From: Cyclobacteriaceae bacterium
GTDB lineage: Bacteria; Bacteroidota; Bacteroidia; Cytophagales; Cyclobacteriaceae
Direction: 5' to 3'
Assembly: GCA_021648745.1 (NCBI GenBank)
Contig: JAKISE010000083.1
Location: 1-14,909 of the forward strand
DNA length: 14,909 nucleotides
Within the stretch, counting starts at the first letter, position 1; each line of letters starts with the position of its first letter. Position numbers and translations under genes: made by a program. The notes under the pieces were generated by a model. That model had not been told where the DNA came from. It worked only from the letters and a program-made list of their open reading frames with translations, and ran no database searches. Positions 7,501-14,047 of this stretch are shown here, in pieces.

Positions 7501-10099
7501 GAATGTCATGATCTTCGTCAGTGAGTAAAATGCCTCGTTTGTCACCTTCGGGCACTTTAACGCCTACAAAATTTTCAAATGGGTAGTAGGGAACGGTAAC
7601 AGAGCTAATGCTAAAATCACCGCCTTCTTCATATACTTTACCGAAGAGTTTTACATTTAGAGCTCCAGGAGCATTATCAATATTTCCCAAATCGAAAGCA
7701 ACTTTCGTATATCCATCTGCATTTAGTCTGCCTTGATATACCATTGTTCGGTCACTATAAAAATCTTTCGATTCATCGTCAAAACTATAATTCGGATATT
7801 TTTTAAATTTGGTTGCTACAGGAGTCATCATCATTTCGTATTCGGCTTTGAGGTTACCCGCATTGGCACCTGTGAGCCATCGAACGTTTAAATCACCGTC
7901 AACATATCGGTCGTTAGCTGTAAACTTTTCTTTGTCAAACCCAAGCTTTACTTTGAGGCGGTTAGGTTTAATGGTTTCAATTTTTACCGTTTTGGTAAAC
8001 GTTGCTCCGCCTACTTTTGCTTTTGCTTGCCAATTTCCTGTGGGTGCATCTACGGCTGTAACAAAATCAAATCGGTACATATTGCCAATAGCATTTGAGC
8101 TAACCTTGCGAGAGGTTAGTTGTCCTGTTGGGTTATAAAGTTCCAAAACCACTGGGTGTTTTTGAGGTACCTCATTAGCTAAATCCTCCAGAATAAAGCC
8201 AATATGTACTGTATCTGCTGGTCGCCAAACACCTCTTTCGCCATATAAAAAACCTTTAAGGCCGTTTTTGATATTGGCTCCAGAAACATCAAAATTGCTT
8301 AACGAAAGTGATGAGCCATCATCCATTTTTAAATAACCTGATTGACGATCTTTTTTAGCTACAACAACAAATGGGGTGCCGTCTGGAATCAATTCTGCTT
8401 TCCCTTCACCATCGGTTTTAGTTTCAGCGATTAGTTGTTGTTGGTAATCGTATACCTGAACTGTAACACCCTCAATTGGGTTGGTGTTTAAGAGATTTGT
8501 GATAAAAACATGTACACTTCCGCCCTCTATGTTTTTTGCAATTATACCCAGATCGGATGCAAACAAGGTTTTGCTTACACTCCTTCGGTTGCCATAATAT
8601 GAGCTACTGCATGGGTTATCACGTTGTTCCCAATCATAGTTTGAATCGTAATAATATTCATAACTATCCCAATAAGAAGTCTCATCTTGAGCACCCCAAT
8701 CGTCAGGTAAATCTTCGATTTCTTCCTCGTCTTCGGTATTGGCACAAAAGAAGATGGAATGCTTCTTTTTAAACCCAATTTTAATTTGATAAATAGCTCC
8801 AGGCTCGGTGCTAATAATCTCTTCTAAATCTAGGGTAAACGTATTCCAACTGTTAAGGTCTGTAACACCGCTAGTGTTCAACGGAATTGTTTTTTGAACA
8901 ATGGGCTTGCCTACTCTTCGCATTTGATAATCTCCGCCAAGGCTATTTACTTGTAAGTATTGAAGAATGTTGGTTTCGTAAATTTTAACCACCGTAACAT
9001 CAACGGCATTCAAGCCCACAGCTTCAAAAGGAAGTACCAAACCTTTGGAGTTTGGCATAATGGCTTTATTGCCTGTATCAACTAGTTTAACTTCTGGTTT
9101 ACTCTGTGTAAACTGGAGAGTGGCTTCATAATCTTCCTTAAGTTTGTAACCTGCTGTGTTTTTAATGGCTTTATTTATTACTAAATCAGCTTCGTCTTCA
9201 ATGGTAGAAGTAGGATATATTTTAAGTTCGTTTAAGTTGATAACCGTTCTTGGTCGGCTACTTAAGTTTGTAAATTGTACTAGTCCATTTAGGTTTTGTT
9301 TTTCATTAAGTGGGTCTGAAAAGAGTACCGAAATGTAATTTTCTTTTCCTCTTTTTATTTGGCTCGATACCACCTTATAATCACTCAAGGATGGAATGTC
9401 AATCTTTATTTCTTCGGATGAACTTAGACCAATGGGCTTTCCGATGATTTGGAGATATGTAGGAGTAGGAGATTCTGCTCTAACGATATTCTCAATCACA
9501 AAACTATATTGGTTAATAGCAGGTGAACCGTTCCAAGAGATAGTTAACTCTTTACCACCTTGTTTAGCAGAAACCATTTTTTTTATGTCATCAAAAACTG
9601 CAAAATCAGCCGTTTGTAATTGGCCTTCAATTTTTACTTTGGTTAAGTCTTTTTTTGAATAGAATTGAATGCCACTTGTTTTTACTTCAAAATTTTGAAC
9701 TAAAGTTTGAAATTCGAATTTAAATTTTTCCTTTTCTCCAGAGTTGCTAGGAAATAGAGCTTTTAAATTTACAGTTCCTTGGTAGGCTTGTCCGCTTACT
9801 AAATTTTTAACTGGCTCAAATACAATTGTTCTATTGTCTTGCCAAAAGGTTTTTCCTTCAATGGAAGGAGAAAATTTGAATATGGATTTTTCAATTGTTT
9901 TGCCTGTTAAAGAATCTCCCCAATTCTTAGCTAGTTTTAGTTTAACGGGCGATGTTATAGAAATAACACCAGCGGTATGTGATGTTATTTGATCTACAAA
10001 TAGGCTTTTAGGGCTGCTAAAATCTGTTGGGTCAGAAGATGGCTGGCAGGCTAAAACAAAAACAAGTGTAGCCAGTAATAGGCGGGTTAGAGATTTCAT
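4565..10099 (-). CDS. Alpha-2-macroglobulin family lipoprotein with thioester (protease trap)
   Basis: Bacterial alpha-2-macroglobulins are periplasmic lipoproteins that trap attacking proteases by conformational change and by a covalent thioester. The 1844-residue product begins with a lipoprotein signal ending in V15-L-A-C18. Macroglobulin-like beta domains follow, including an MG2-type domain near 610-705 (GERGVWRPADTVHIGF). The A2M core domain lies near 1185-1275 (VKFLGPFNLKSG...MPQYIGSVKTMV). The thioester motif C1396-I-E-Q1399 is intact in HGCIEQTAS, followed by the helical thioester domain and a C-terminal beta domain. At 1844 residues it is longer than the about 1650-residue E. coli YfhM. 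Part of the difference is an acidic, tyrosine-rich insertion (453-496) bracketed by Cys452 and Cys497. It lies upstream of pbpC on the same strand, the classic partner. A start at 10099 gives the signal peptide directly. Confidence 0.94.
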   Translation of the reverse strand: MKSLTRLLLATLVFVLACQPSSDPTDFSSPKSLFVDQITSHTAGVISITSPVKLKLAKNWGDSLTGKTIEKSIFKFSPSIEGKTFWQDNRTIVFEPVKNLVSGQAYQGTVNLKALFPSNSGEKEKFKFEFQTLVQNFEVKTSGIQFYSKKDLTKVKIEGQLQTADFAVFDDIKKMVSAKQGGKELTISWNGSPAINQYSFVIENIVRAESPTPTYLQIIGKPIGLSSSEEIKIDIPSLSDYKVVSSQIKRGKENYISVLFSDPLNEKQNLNGLVQFTNLSSRPRTVINLNELKIYPTSTIEDEADLVINKAIKNTAGYKLKEDYEATLQFTQSKPEVKLVDTGNKAIMPNSKGLVLPFEAVGLNAVDVTVVKIYETNILQYLQVNSLGGDYQMRRVGKPIVQKTIPLNTSGVTDLNSWNTFTLDLEEIISTEPGAIYQIKIGFKKKHSIFFCANTEDEEEIEDLPDDWGAQDETSYWDSYEYYYDSNYDWEQRDNPCSSSYYGNRRSVSKTLFASDLGIIAKNIEGGSVHVFITNLLNTNPIEGVTVQVYDYQQQLIAETKTDGEGKAELIPDGTPFVVVAKKDRQSGYLKMDDGSSLSLSNFDVSGANIKNGLKGFLYGERGVWRPADTVHIGFILEDLANEVPQKHPVVLELYNPTGQLTSRKVSSNAIGNMYRFDFVTAVDAPTGNWQAKAKVGGATFTKTVKIETIKPNRLKVKLGFDKEKFTANDRYVDGDLNVRWLTGANAGNLKAEYEMMMTPVATKFKKYPNYSFDDESKDFYSDRTMVYQGRLNADGYTKVAFDLGNIDNAPGALNVKLFGKVYEEGGDFSISSVTVPYYPFENFVGVKVPEGDKRGILLTDEDHDIRIATVDSEGNPVSRSNIRVELYKLDWKWWWDNSYDNISSYVGNSYRESISSGTISTRNGEGTWKLRVDYPEWGRYYVKVTDPNSGHSSGSVLYLDWPGWAGKAKRGDLDGAAMLDFAIEKEEYKVGEQITMSIPTTEGNRLLVSLESGSNVLETFWVKTEEGNTNVTFEATSEMAPNVYANLTMIQPHGQEKNDLPIRLYGVQSIKVIDASTVLKPVIKMPNELRPEQKFTIEVSESTGKEMSYTIAMVDEGLLDITNYKTPDPWLSFFRREALGVKTWDVYDDVMGAFSGEMKHLLAIGGDGELEAKEQKEANRFKPVVKFLGPFNLKSGNSQKHTIVMPQYIGSVKTMVIASTKGAFGMADKVTPVKQPLMILATLPRVAGPGEQMKLPVNVFALADNVKNVSLTVETSGGLVIKGKKSKSISFSKAGDQVVYFDLSTKAALGIGKVKVTAKSGKLEASYDIELNVIPRNPAITKIDDKVVNTKESWAIDYKPVGILGQNSASIEISTMPSLNIEQRLGYLIRYPHGCIEQTASAVFAQLYLNKLMSLPEDKQKQVQTNVEAGITRLKSFQLSSGGFSYWPGNTYANNWGSNYAGHFLVEAKKAGYAVSEGMLSNWISYQKQRANSWNKSNSDNNNDLIQSYRLYTLALAGSPAKGAMNRLREDEKISRSAKWRLASAYAVAGMDKQAEKLIIGLSEVETQPNTNYRNTFGSSTRDQAMILETLLELNQKEKAFELLMEIAKKMGDKNTWMSTQTTAYSFIAVAKYAEQFKLDEATNVTVNIAGNNSTVTGTDFVNQVHITNADKTASISILNNGEAPVFARIISSGTPIEGNEEAITRNINLKVMYKDMKGNTIDVSKLSQGSNFKAVVSISNPGQKGVYNELALTQIFPSGWEIINTRLDGSETASTEVSYMDIRDDRVMHYFDLDPNQAKTFTVLLNASYKGKFYLPSISVGAMYDNSIFSNKIGRWVDVIGE

Positions 10100-10196
10100 A
10101 AGGAATAGTTTAGCAAGTAAGTTAAAAAAATGTGCTGATAATTGCTAATGGCTAGTTGCCATTATTGTTTCTCAAGCACATTCGTTTACAAATTAA

Positions 10197-10229
10197 CAAA
10201 AATATGATGCTATAAACTATCCCCATAAA
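10197..10229 (-). promoter_or_regulatory. Candidate promoter for the macroglobulin gene
   Basis: On the minus strand TATTTTTG (10204 to 10197) matches TAnnTTTG exactly. A TTTA (10229 to 10226), one base off the TTTG -33 element, lies 21 bases upstream. The RNA would start near 10190, giving a leader of about 90 bases before the start at 10099. The -33 match is imperfect, so this is tentative. Confidence 0.33.
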
Positions 10230-10241
10230 CGGGGTTTTTTT
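10221..10241 (+). terminator. Short GC stem with T-tract, pointing rightward
   Basis: CCCC (10221-10224) and GGGG (10231-10234) form a 4-bp stem with the 6-base loop ATAAAC, followed at once by seven T residues on the plus strand. This has the form of a weak intrinsic terminator for rightward transcription. No plus-strand gene precedes it, because both neighbours (porin and macroglobulin) are on the minus strand. It may stop antisense transcripts or may be chance. Confidence 0.35.
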
Positions 10242-10306
10242 CAACAATAAAAAAATCTAACATTTTTTTAGTTCTGTCAGGCTCTGTAAACTAGTTTTAA
10301 GTAGTA

Positions 10307-11488
10307 TTAAAAGGCCATTTCTATCTGAAAACGAAACATCCAAATATCTGGAGTATCAACGGTATTAATTAAAGTAAAGTCAGTTTGCGCTTTTAAGTGA
10401 TGGCCTACAATATACTTAGAGAAACCTAAAGTGTACTGCTTAGAGTCTTTACGTTGTGTTTCTATGTCTTGAACAAGGGAAGTGTACCTGCCTGCAATTT
10501 CAAAATTATTCTTAAATAGATAGGCCAATTGTCCGTTAAATGCTTTTCCTGTGTAAAAGGCTTGAGTAATATTACCAGTACTATCGGTTGCTACAACCGC
10601 ACTGCCTTTGGTTTGGCGATTGGCGTATTCTGTAGTGGCCGAAAATCCATTATGCTTGTACACAGCATCAAAGAAAAAAGTTTTTAAATCTCTACTATCG
10701 TCCAGCCAAGTGCCAAGCTGGCCTCTCGACCTAACAGCTCCCTGATTATAATCGTAGGTAGCACCTAAAGCTAGTTTAGGAGTTGGCTCTCTCGCTAAAT
10801 CAGATTCGAAATAATCGCCTTTCTTTGAAAAATTGCCAAAGGGCAAAAGTTCAATTCGCCCTGTATAATCGTATCCGTCTTTATTTTTTACCGTTACATT
10901 TCTGCCTTCGCCTTTTGAAACAGAAGCAACTTCTCGGATAACAACCTTCCCAATTTTATGATGATGATGTAACTGAATACCTTTATCTCTATCCAAATTA
11001 AATCTTGAATTCAATAAACTTCGATCTACAAATTGTAATTTTTGAGATGATACAACGCGTTCTCTATTTCCAGGAAGTTTAGTTTGGCCAAACCATAATG
11101 TAAAGTTGCCTGCAAAATTCCATTTTAGCACAGCATCTAATATAAGTCGAGATGCTCCATTTGTATATTCACTAACACCACCGATATCTCTATTAGAAAC
11201 CCCTATTTCAACCTTATAAGCCAGTTTTGGAGAATATACAAACCCATCAAATTTTAATCTAAACCTCCGTATTAATAAGTTATCTTGGTAATCTTTCGTT
11301 TCTGGAGTGTAAAACCCTTCATAAAGAGTAGAAAACCTCAAACCGAATTTCATCGACATAGATGAATCTTTGGCTGCAATTCGAAGTCCTTTACCAAAGG
11401 TGTTATTAGAAATATCTTGAGCAAAGACTGTGCTAATCAAACAAAGTAGGGCAAACGTTATTGCTAATCTTTTTTTGGTGAGTTGCAT
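10307..11488 (-). CDS. Outer-membrane porin, phosphate-selective O/P type
   Basis: The 393-residue protein starts with a signal peptide (LTKKRLAITFALLCLISTVFA) probably cut after Ala23. It then shows alternating amphipathic strands typical of a beta-barrel, for example LRFSTLYEGFYTP, LLIRRFRLKFDGFVYSP, LAYKVEIGVSN and a final MFRFQIEMAF ending in phenylalanine, the usual outer-membrane assembly signal. The DNLLIRRFRLKFDG segment and the overall plan fit the Porin_O_P family (PF07396), whose Pseudomonas members OprP and OprO are phosphate- and polyphosphate-selective. It is divergent from the Na+/phosphate cotransporter at 11731, which supports a role in phosphate passage across the outer membrane. 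Substrate is inferred from family and neighbour; a general anion porin is possible. The ORF is complete with no broken frame. Confidence 0.86.
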   Translation of the reverse strand: MQLTKKRLAITFALLCLISTVFAQDISNNTFGKGLRIAAKDSSMSMKFGLRFSTLYEGFYTPETKDYQDNLLIRRFRLKFDGFVYSPKLAYKVEIGVSNRDIGGVSEYTNGASRLILDAVLKWNFAGNFTLWFGQTKLPGNRERVVSSQKLQFVDRSLLNSRFNLDRDKGIQLHHHHKIGKVVIREVASVSKGEGRNVTVKNKDGYDYTGRIELLPFGNFSKKGDYFESDLAREPTPKLALGATYDYNQGAVRSRGQLGTWLDDSRDLKTFFFDAVYKHNGFSATTEYANRQTKGSAVVATDSTGNITQAFYTGKAFNGQLAYLFKNNFEIAGRYTSLVQDIETQRKDSKQYTLGFSKYIVGHHLKAQTDFTLINTVDTPDIWMFRFQIEMAF

Positions 11489-11503
11489 GAATAGATTGTT
11501 AAT

Positions 11504-11519
11504 TTATTTGTGCAAATAA
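11504..11519. promoter_or_regulatory. Perfect 16-base palindrome upstream of the porin
   Basis: TTATTTG (11504-11510) and CAAATAA (11513-11519) are exact inverted repeats with a 2-base spacer. The palindrome lies 16 bases before the porin start codon, where a bound regulator would overlap the promoter or leader. It is too A+T-rich to be a terminator. The binding protein is unknown. Confidence 0.4.
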
Positions 11520-11569
11520 AATGTAATTTCAAACCATAATTAAGTCAATTTTAAAAATTAACATTATGA

Positions 11570-11670
11570 TAATATTGAAGGAATTTGAAGTCCATTGTAA
11601 GGCTTAAAAAAAGGTTTATTGGTAAAGCCTAAATTTATTTCTAATATTGATAACAATAAGTTAATATTGA
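11570..11670. promoter_or_regulatory. Three copies of TAATATTGA in the divergent porin/transporter spacer
   Basis: The 9-mer TAATATTGA occurs at 11570-11578, 11642-11650 and 11662-11670. The last two start exactly 20 bases apart, close to two helical turns, and lie about 60-90 bases before the cotransporter start. Direct repeats in this position are what a PhoB-type response regulator would use, but the sequence does not match a known box that I can name, and A+T-rich DNA makes chance copies possible. Confidence 0.35.
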
Positions 11671-11697
11671 CAATTACTCAGGTATGAAATGGATGTT

Positions 11698-11705
11698 TAG
11701 CTTTG
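11698..11705 (+). promoter_or_regulatory. Candidate -7 element for the Na+/Pi cotransporter
   Basis: TAGCTTTG matches TAnnTTTG exactly, 25 bases before the start codon, so the RNA would start near 11712. No TTG stands at the usual 17-23-base spacing; the nearest (11667-11669) is 28 bases away and overlaps the third TAATATTGA copy. A weak -33 region would fit an activator-dependent promoter. Confidence 0.35.
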
Positions 11706-11730
11706 TGAAGCTTTAAAAAACACAAAAGAA

Positions 11731-13416
11731 ATGGAATATTCAATTTTTGATTTTATTGCCCTTCTGGGTGCATTAGGGTTCTTTATTTACGGAATGAAAG
11801 TGATGAGTGAAGGAATCCAAAAATTAGCGGGTTCTAAGATGCGCCAAATACTAAGCGTAATGACGTCAAATCGTTTTAAAGGAGTTTTTACAGGGTTTTT
11901 ACTAACTGCGCTGGTTCAGTCGTCTTCGGCTACAACGGTAATGGTTGTCAGTTTTGTAAATGCCGGCTTACTTACCTTAACAGAATCTATTGGAGTAATT
12001 ATGGGGGCCAATATCGGCACTACGGTTACTGCTTGGATTATTTCCTTAATCGGGTTTAAAGTTAATATTTCTCTTTATGCCTTACCTATAATTGCATTTG
12101 GTGCACCTATGCTATTTGCTTCTAAAAGTAAACCAAAAGCATTGGGTGAAACTTTAATTGGGTTTGCCTTATTATTTATGGGATTAGCTGCTTTAAAGAC
12201 CGCAGTTCCTGATTTAAAAAGTAACCCTGAAATATTAACCTTCTTACAGCATTATACGGATATGGGGTATTTGTCTATCTTAATGTTTGTAGGAATTGGT
12301 ACGATTGTAACCTTGGTGGTACAATCTTCTAGCGCAGCTATGGCAATAACCTTGGTAATGGCCTATCAGGGCTGGATTCCTTTTGAGTTAGCCGCAGCCA
12401 TGGTATTAGGTGAAAATATTGGAACAACAGTTACTGCTAACTTAGCAGCATTAATTGCAAATGTGCATGCCAAGCGCGCAGCTCGGGCTCACTTTTTGTT
12501 TAATATCGGAGGGGTTATTTGGATGCTTATATTGTTTGTTCCTTTTCTTGACATGATTGGCTCTTATATGGAATCTACAACTGGGCATTCGCCTTTTGTT
12601 GAAGCTACGGCTATACCAATTGGTTTATCACTTTTCCACACAACTTTTAATATTATAAATACCGTTGTTATGGTATTTTTTGTAGATAAGATTGCTGCTC
12701 TTGTTGTAAAAATGGTTCCTTCAACTGGCGATGACGAAGAGTTTCACTTGGAGTTTATAGGAATGAATATTATGCCAACTCCAGAAATCTCTATTTTAGA
12801 AGCTAGAAAAGAGATAGCTAAGTTTGCAAAGGTTACCACTAAAATGTCTGAATTTACTGAAACCCTTATTACCAAAAAGCAAGATAAGTCTCGTAGGAAA
12901 CTTATGGATAAAATGAAATCCTATGAAGAGGTTACAGATCGTATGGATGTTGAAATTTCTACTTTTTTGGTTAAAGTTGCAGAAGGAAATATAAGTGAAG
13001 CTTCTTCATTTAGAATTAGAGCTCTCATCAGTATTAATAATGATTTGGAGCGGGTTGGAGACATTTTCTATCAGGCATCACTTACTATACAGAGGCAAAT
13101 AGATTCAGCCCAATGGTTCTCCGAAGAGCAAATTAGTAATTTAATAGATATTTACGCCTTGCTGGACCATGCATTAGCAGTTATGCGCAAAAACTTAAAT
13201 AGTGAATACTCTAGTGTAACAATGGACGAAGCACTAGAAGCGGAAAGAGCCATCAACGCCAAGAGAAACGAATTGCGTAGAGAATACCTTAAAAAGGTTG
13301 AAAAAGGTGAGTATAATGTAAAAGATGCCATCAATTACATCGAACTAATTAATGGATGTGAAAAGCTAGGTGACCATGTTATTAATGTGACAGAAGCGGT
13401 TACAGGTAAGATATAA
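11731..13416 (+). CDS. Na+/phosphate cotransporter (NptA/YjbB type) with PhoU-like C-terminal domain
   Basis: This 561-residue inner-membrane protein belongs to the Na+/Pi cotransporter family (PF02690), which couples phosphate movement to sodium. It shows the family's internal duplication: QSSSAT at 63-68 with GANIGTT at 92-98 in the first repeat, and QSSSA at 198-202 with GENIGTT at 227-233 in the second. Hydrophobic segments cover about residues 5-330. The soluble helical tail from about 355 (EARKEIAKFAKVTTKMSEF and on) contains a PhoU-like region with the RALISINNDLERVGDIFYQ motif and a closing GCEKLGDHVINVTEAV. This suggests cytoplasmic regulation by phosphate status. In other bacteria the fused PhoU form has been linked to phosphate export as well as import, so direction is not certain. 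The divergent porin supports uptake. Confidence 0.93.
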   Translation: MEYSIFDFIALLGALGFFIYGMKVMSEGIQKLAGSKMRQILSVMTSNRFKGVFTGFLLTALVQSSSATTVMVVSFVNAGLLTLTESIGVIMGANIGTTVTAWIISLIGFKVNISLYALPIIAFGAPMLFASKSKPKALGETLIGFALLFMGLAALKTAVPDLKSNPEILTFLQHYTDMGYLSILMFVGIGTIVTLVVQSSSAAMAITLVMAYQGWIPFELAAAMVLGENIGTTVTANLAALIANVHAKRAARAHFLFNIGGVIWMLILFVPFLDMIGSYMESTTGHSPFVEATAIPIGLSLFHTTFNIINTVVMVFFVDKIAALVVKMVPSTGDDEEFHLEFIGMNIMPTPEISILEARKEIAKFAKVTTKMSEFTETLITKKQDKSRRKLMDKMKSYEEVTDRMDVEISTFLVKVAEGNISEASSFRIRALISINNDLERVGDIFYQASLTIQRQIDSAQWFSEEQISNLIDIYALLDHALAVMRKNLNSEYSSVTMDEALEAERAINAKRNELRREYLKKVEKGEYNVKDAINYIELINGCEKLGDHVINVTEAVTGKI

Positions 13417-13432
13417 CGTAGTTATTTCTTTA

Positions 13433-13469
13433 CTAAAGGGCAGCTTTAAGTAATTGAACTGCTCTTTAG
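13433..13469 (+). terminator. Hairpin after the Na+/Pi cotransporter, probable terminator
   Basis: CTAAAGGGCAG (13433-13443) pairs with CTGCTCTTTAG (13459-13469) over 11 base pairs, including one G-U, with a 15-base loop. It begins 17 bases after the stop codon. The downstream sequence is T-rich (ATGATTGTATTTT) but lacks an unbroken U-tract, so it may be a moderate terminator or a 3' stabilising hairpin. Confidence 0.55.
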
Positions 13470-13525
13470 ATGATTGTATTTTAATTAATAATTTATAAGA
13501 AAAGAAGTTTTTACTTTCTATCACT

Positions 13526-13533
13526 TAGTTTTG
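13526..13533 (+). promoter_or_regulatory. Candidate -7 element directly before the small exported protein
   Basis: TAGTTTTG matches TAnnTTTG exactly and ends 7 bases before the TTG start codon at 13541, so transcription would begin at about the start codon itself. If real, the message would be leaderless or nearly so. No clear -33 TTG is seen at the proper distance. It is a motif match only. Confidence 0.3.
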
Positions 13534-13540
13534 CTTCCAA

Positions 13541-13843
13541 TTGAAAAAGCTAGCAATCATATTGGGTTTATACATCTTCGCCTTAACGGTTATTCCGTGT
13601 ACCGATGATTTAACCCATCAAGGTGATGAGAACGCAGCTACAACTGAGATGGCCATTGAAAGCACTCATTTTGAAATTTGTTCACCATTTTGTAGTGATA
13701 ATGATTGTAATACACCAGTTACTGTTGGTTTTATCAGTAATACGTTTATGCAAACGCAATTTTGCGATTTAGAGATTGCAGAAAAGCCTATTGCTATCCC
13801 AACCCCCTATTTTGCCATCTGGCAACCCCCTAAAATAGCCTAA
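13541..13843 (+). CDS. Small exported cysteine-containing protein, DUF6660-like
   Basis: The 100-residue product opens with KKLAIILGLYIFALTVIPC, a signal peptide or membrane anchor. Its first cysteine (20) is not in a good lipobox because proline precedes it. Cysteines at 47, 51, 56 and 75 include CSPFCSDNDC, a pattern I associate with DUF6660-type proteins that precede CzcA/CusA efflux genes in Bacteroidota. No enzyme motif is visible. A periplasmic metal-related or redox role is only a guess from its cysteines and neighbour. The start codon is TTG: an in-frame TAG lies five codons upstream and no ATG or GTG lies between, while the next internal ATG (residue 37) would delete the signal peptide. 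It has no Shine-Dalgarno sequence, which is normal for the phylum. czcA starts 204 bases downstream on the same strand. Confidence 0.72.
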   Translation: MKKLAIILGLYIFALTVIPCTDDLTHQGDENAATTEMAIESTHFEICSPFCSDNDCNTPVTVGFISNTFMQTQFCDLEIAEKPIAIPTPYFAIWQPPKIA

Positions 13844-13873
13844 TCCGCTTTTTATCCCTTAGATAAATCGGAC

Positions 13874-13898
13874 TTCTAGGCAATTTCTTTGCTTAGAA
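13874..13898 (+). terminator. Hairpin after the small exported protein
   Basis: TTCTAGGCAA (13874-13883) pairs with TTGCTTAGAA (13889-13898) over 10 base pairs with one G-U and a 5-base loop. It begins 31 bases after the stop codon. No T-tract follows on the plus strand, so a role as attenuator or RNA-stabilising hairpin between this gene and czcA is as likely as full termination. Confidence 0.4.
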
Positions 13899-13924
13899 AA
13901 ATCTAATAGAAAATATTATATGTA

Positions 13925-13993
13925 GTCATCCTGAACTTGGTTCAGGATCTGATGACATCTAATTGATAGATTCTGAACTGAATTCAGAATGAC
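13925..13993. repeat. 69-base composite palindromic repeat upstream of czcA
   Basis: The two 26-base ends (13925-13950 and 13968-13993) are inverted repeats matching at 21 of 26 positions, and all five differences are transitions. Each arm is itself a palindrome: CCTGAACTTGGTTCAGG at 13930-13946, and TTCTGAACTGAATTCAGAA at 13971-13989. GTCATC at 13925 is also answered by GATGAC at 13951. This looks like a mobile or dispersed extragenic palindrome (REP- or MITE-like) of a type frequent in Bacteroidota. It ends 54 bases before the czcA start and could form a cruciform in DNA or a stem in the czcA leader. Confidence 0.7.
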
Positions 13994-14047
13994 CATTAGC
14001 TATTAGAATAAAAAACTACATATTATCCATTTTTTTAATAATTAGAT

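Noticed and set aside
8575..8778. Minus-strand 67-codon frame inside the macroglobulin gene
   Set aside because: It is an alternate frame through the low-complexity acidic insertion; the main frame is uninterrupted, so there is no frameshift.
4875..9662. Several plus-strand frames of 60-116 codons opposite the macroglobulin gene
   Set aside because: They are antisense shadows of a long, clearly coding gene and show no domain or signal of their own.
11600..11630. AGGCTT/AAGCCT inverted repeat in the porin-cotransporter spacer
   Set aside because: Only six base pairs with a 19-base loop in A+T-rich DNA; too weak to call.
13152..13334. Minus-strand 60-codon frame inside the cotransporter gene
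   Set aside because: Antisense to the PhoU-like tail of a convincing gene, with no independent support.
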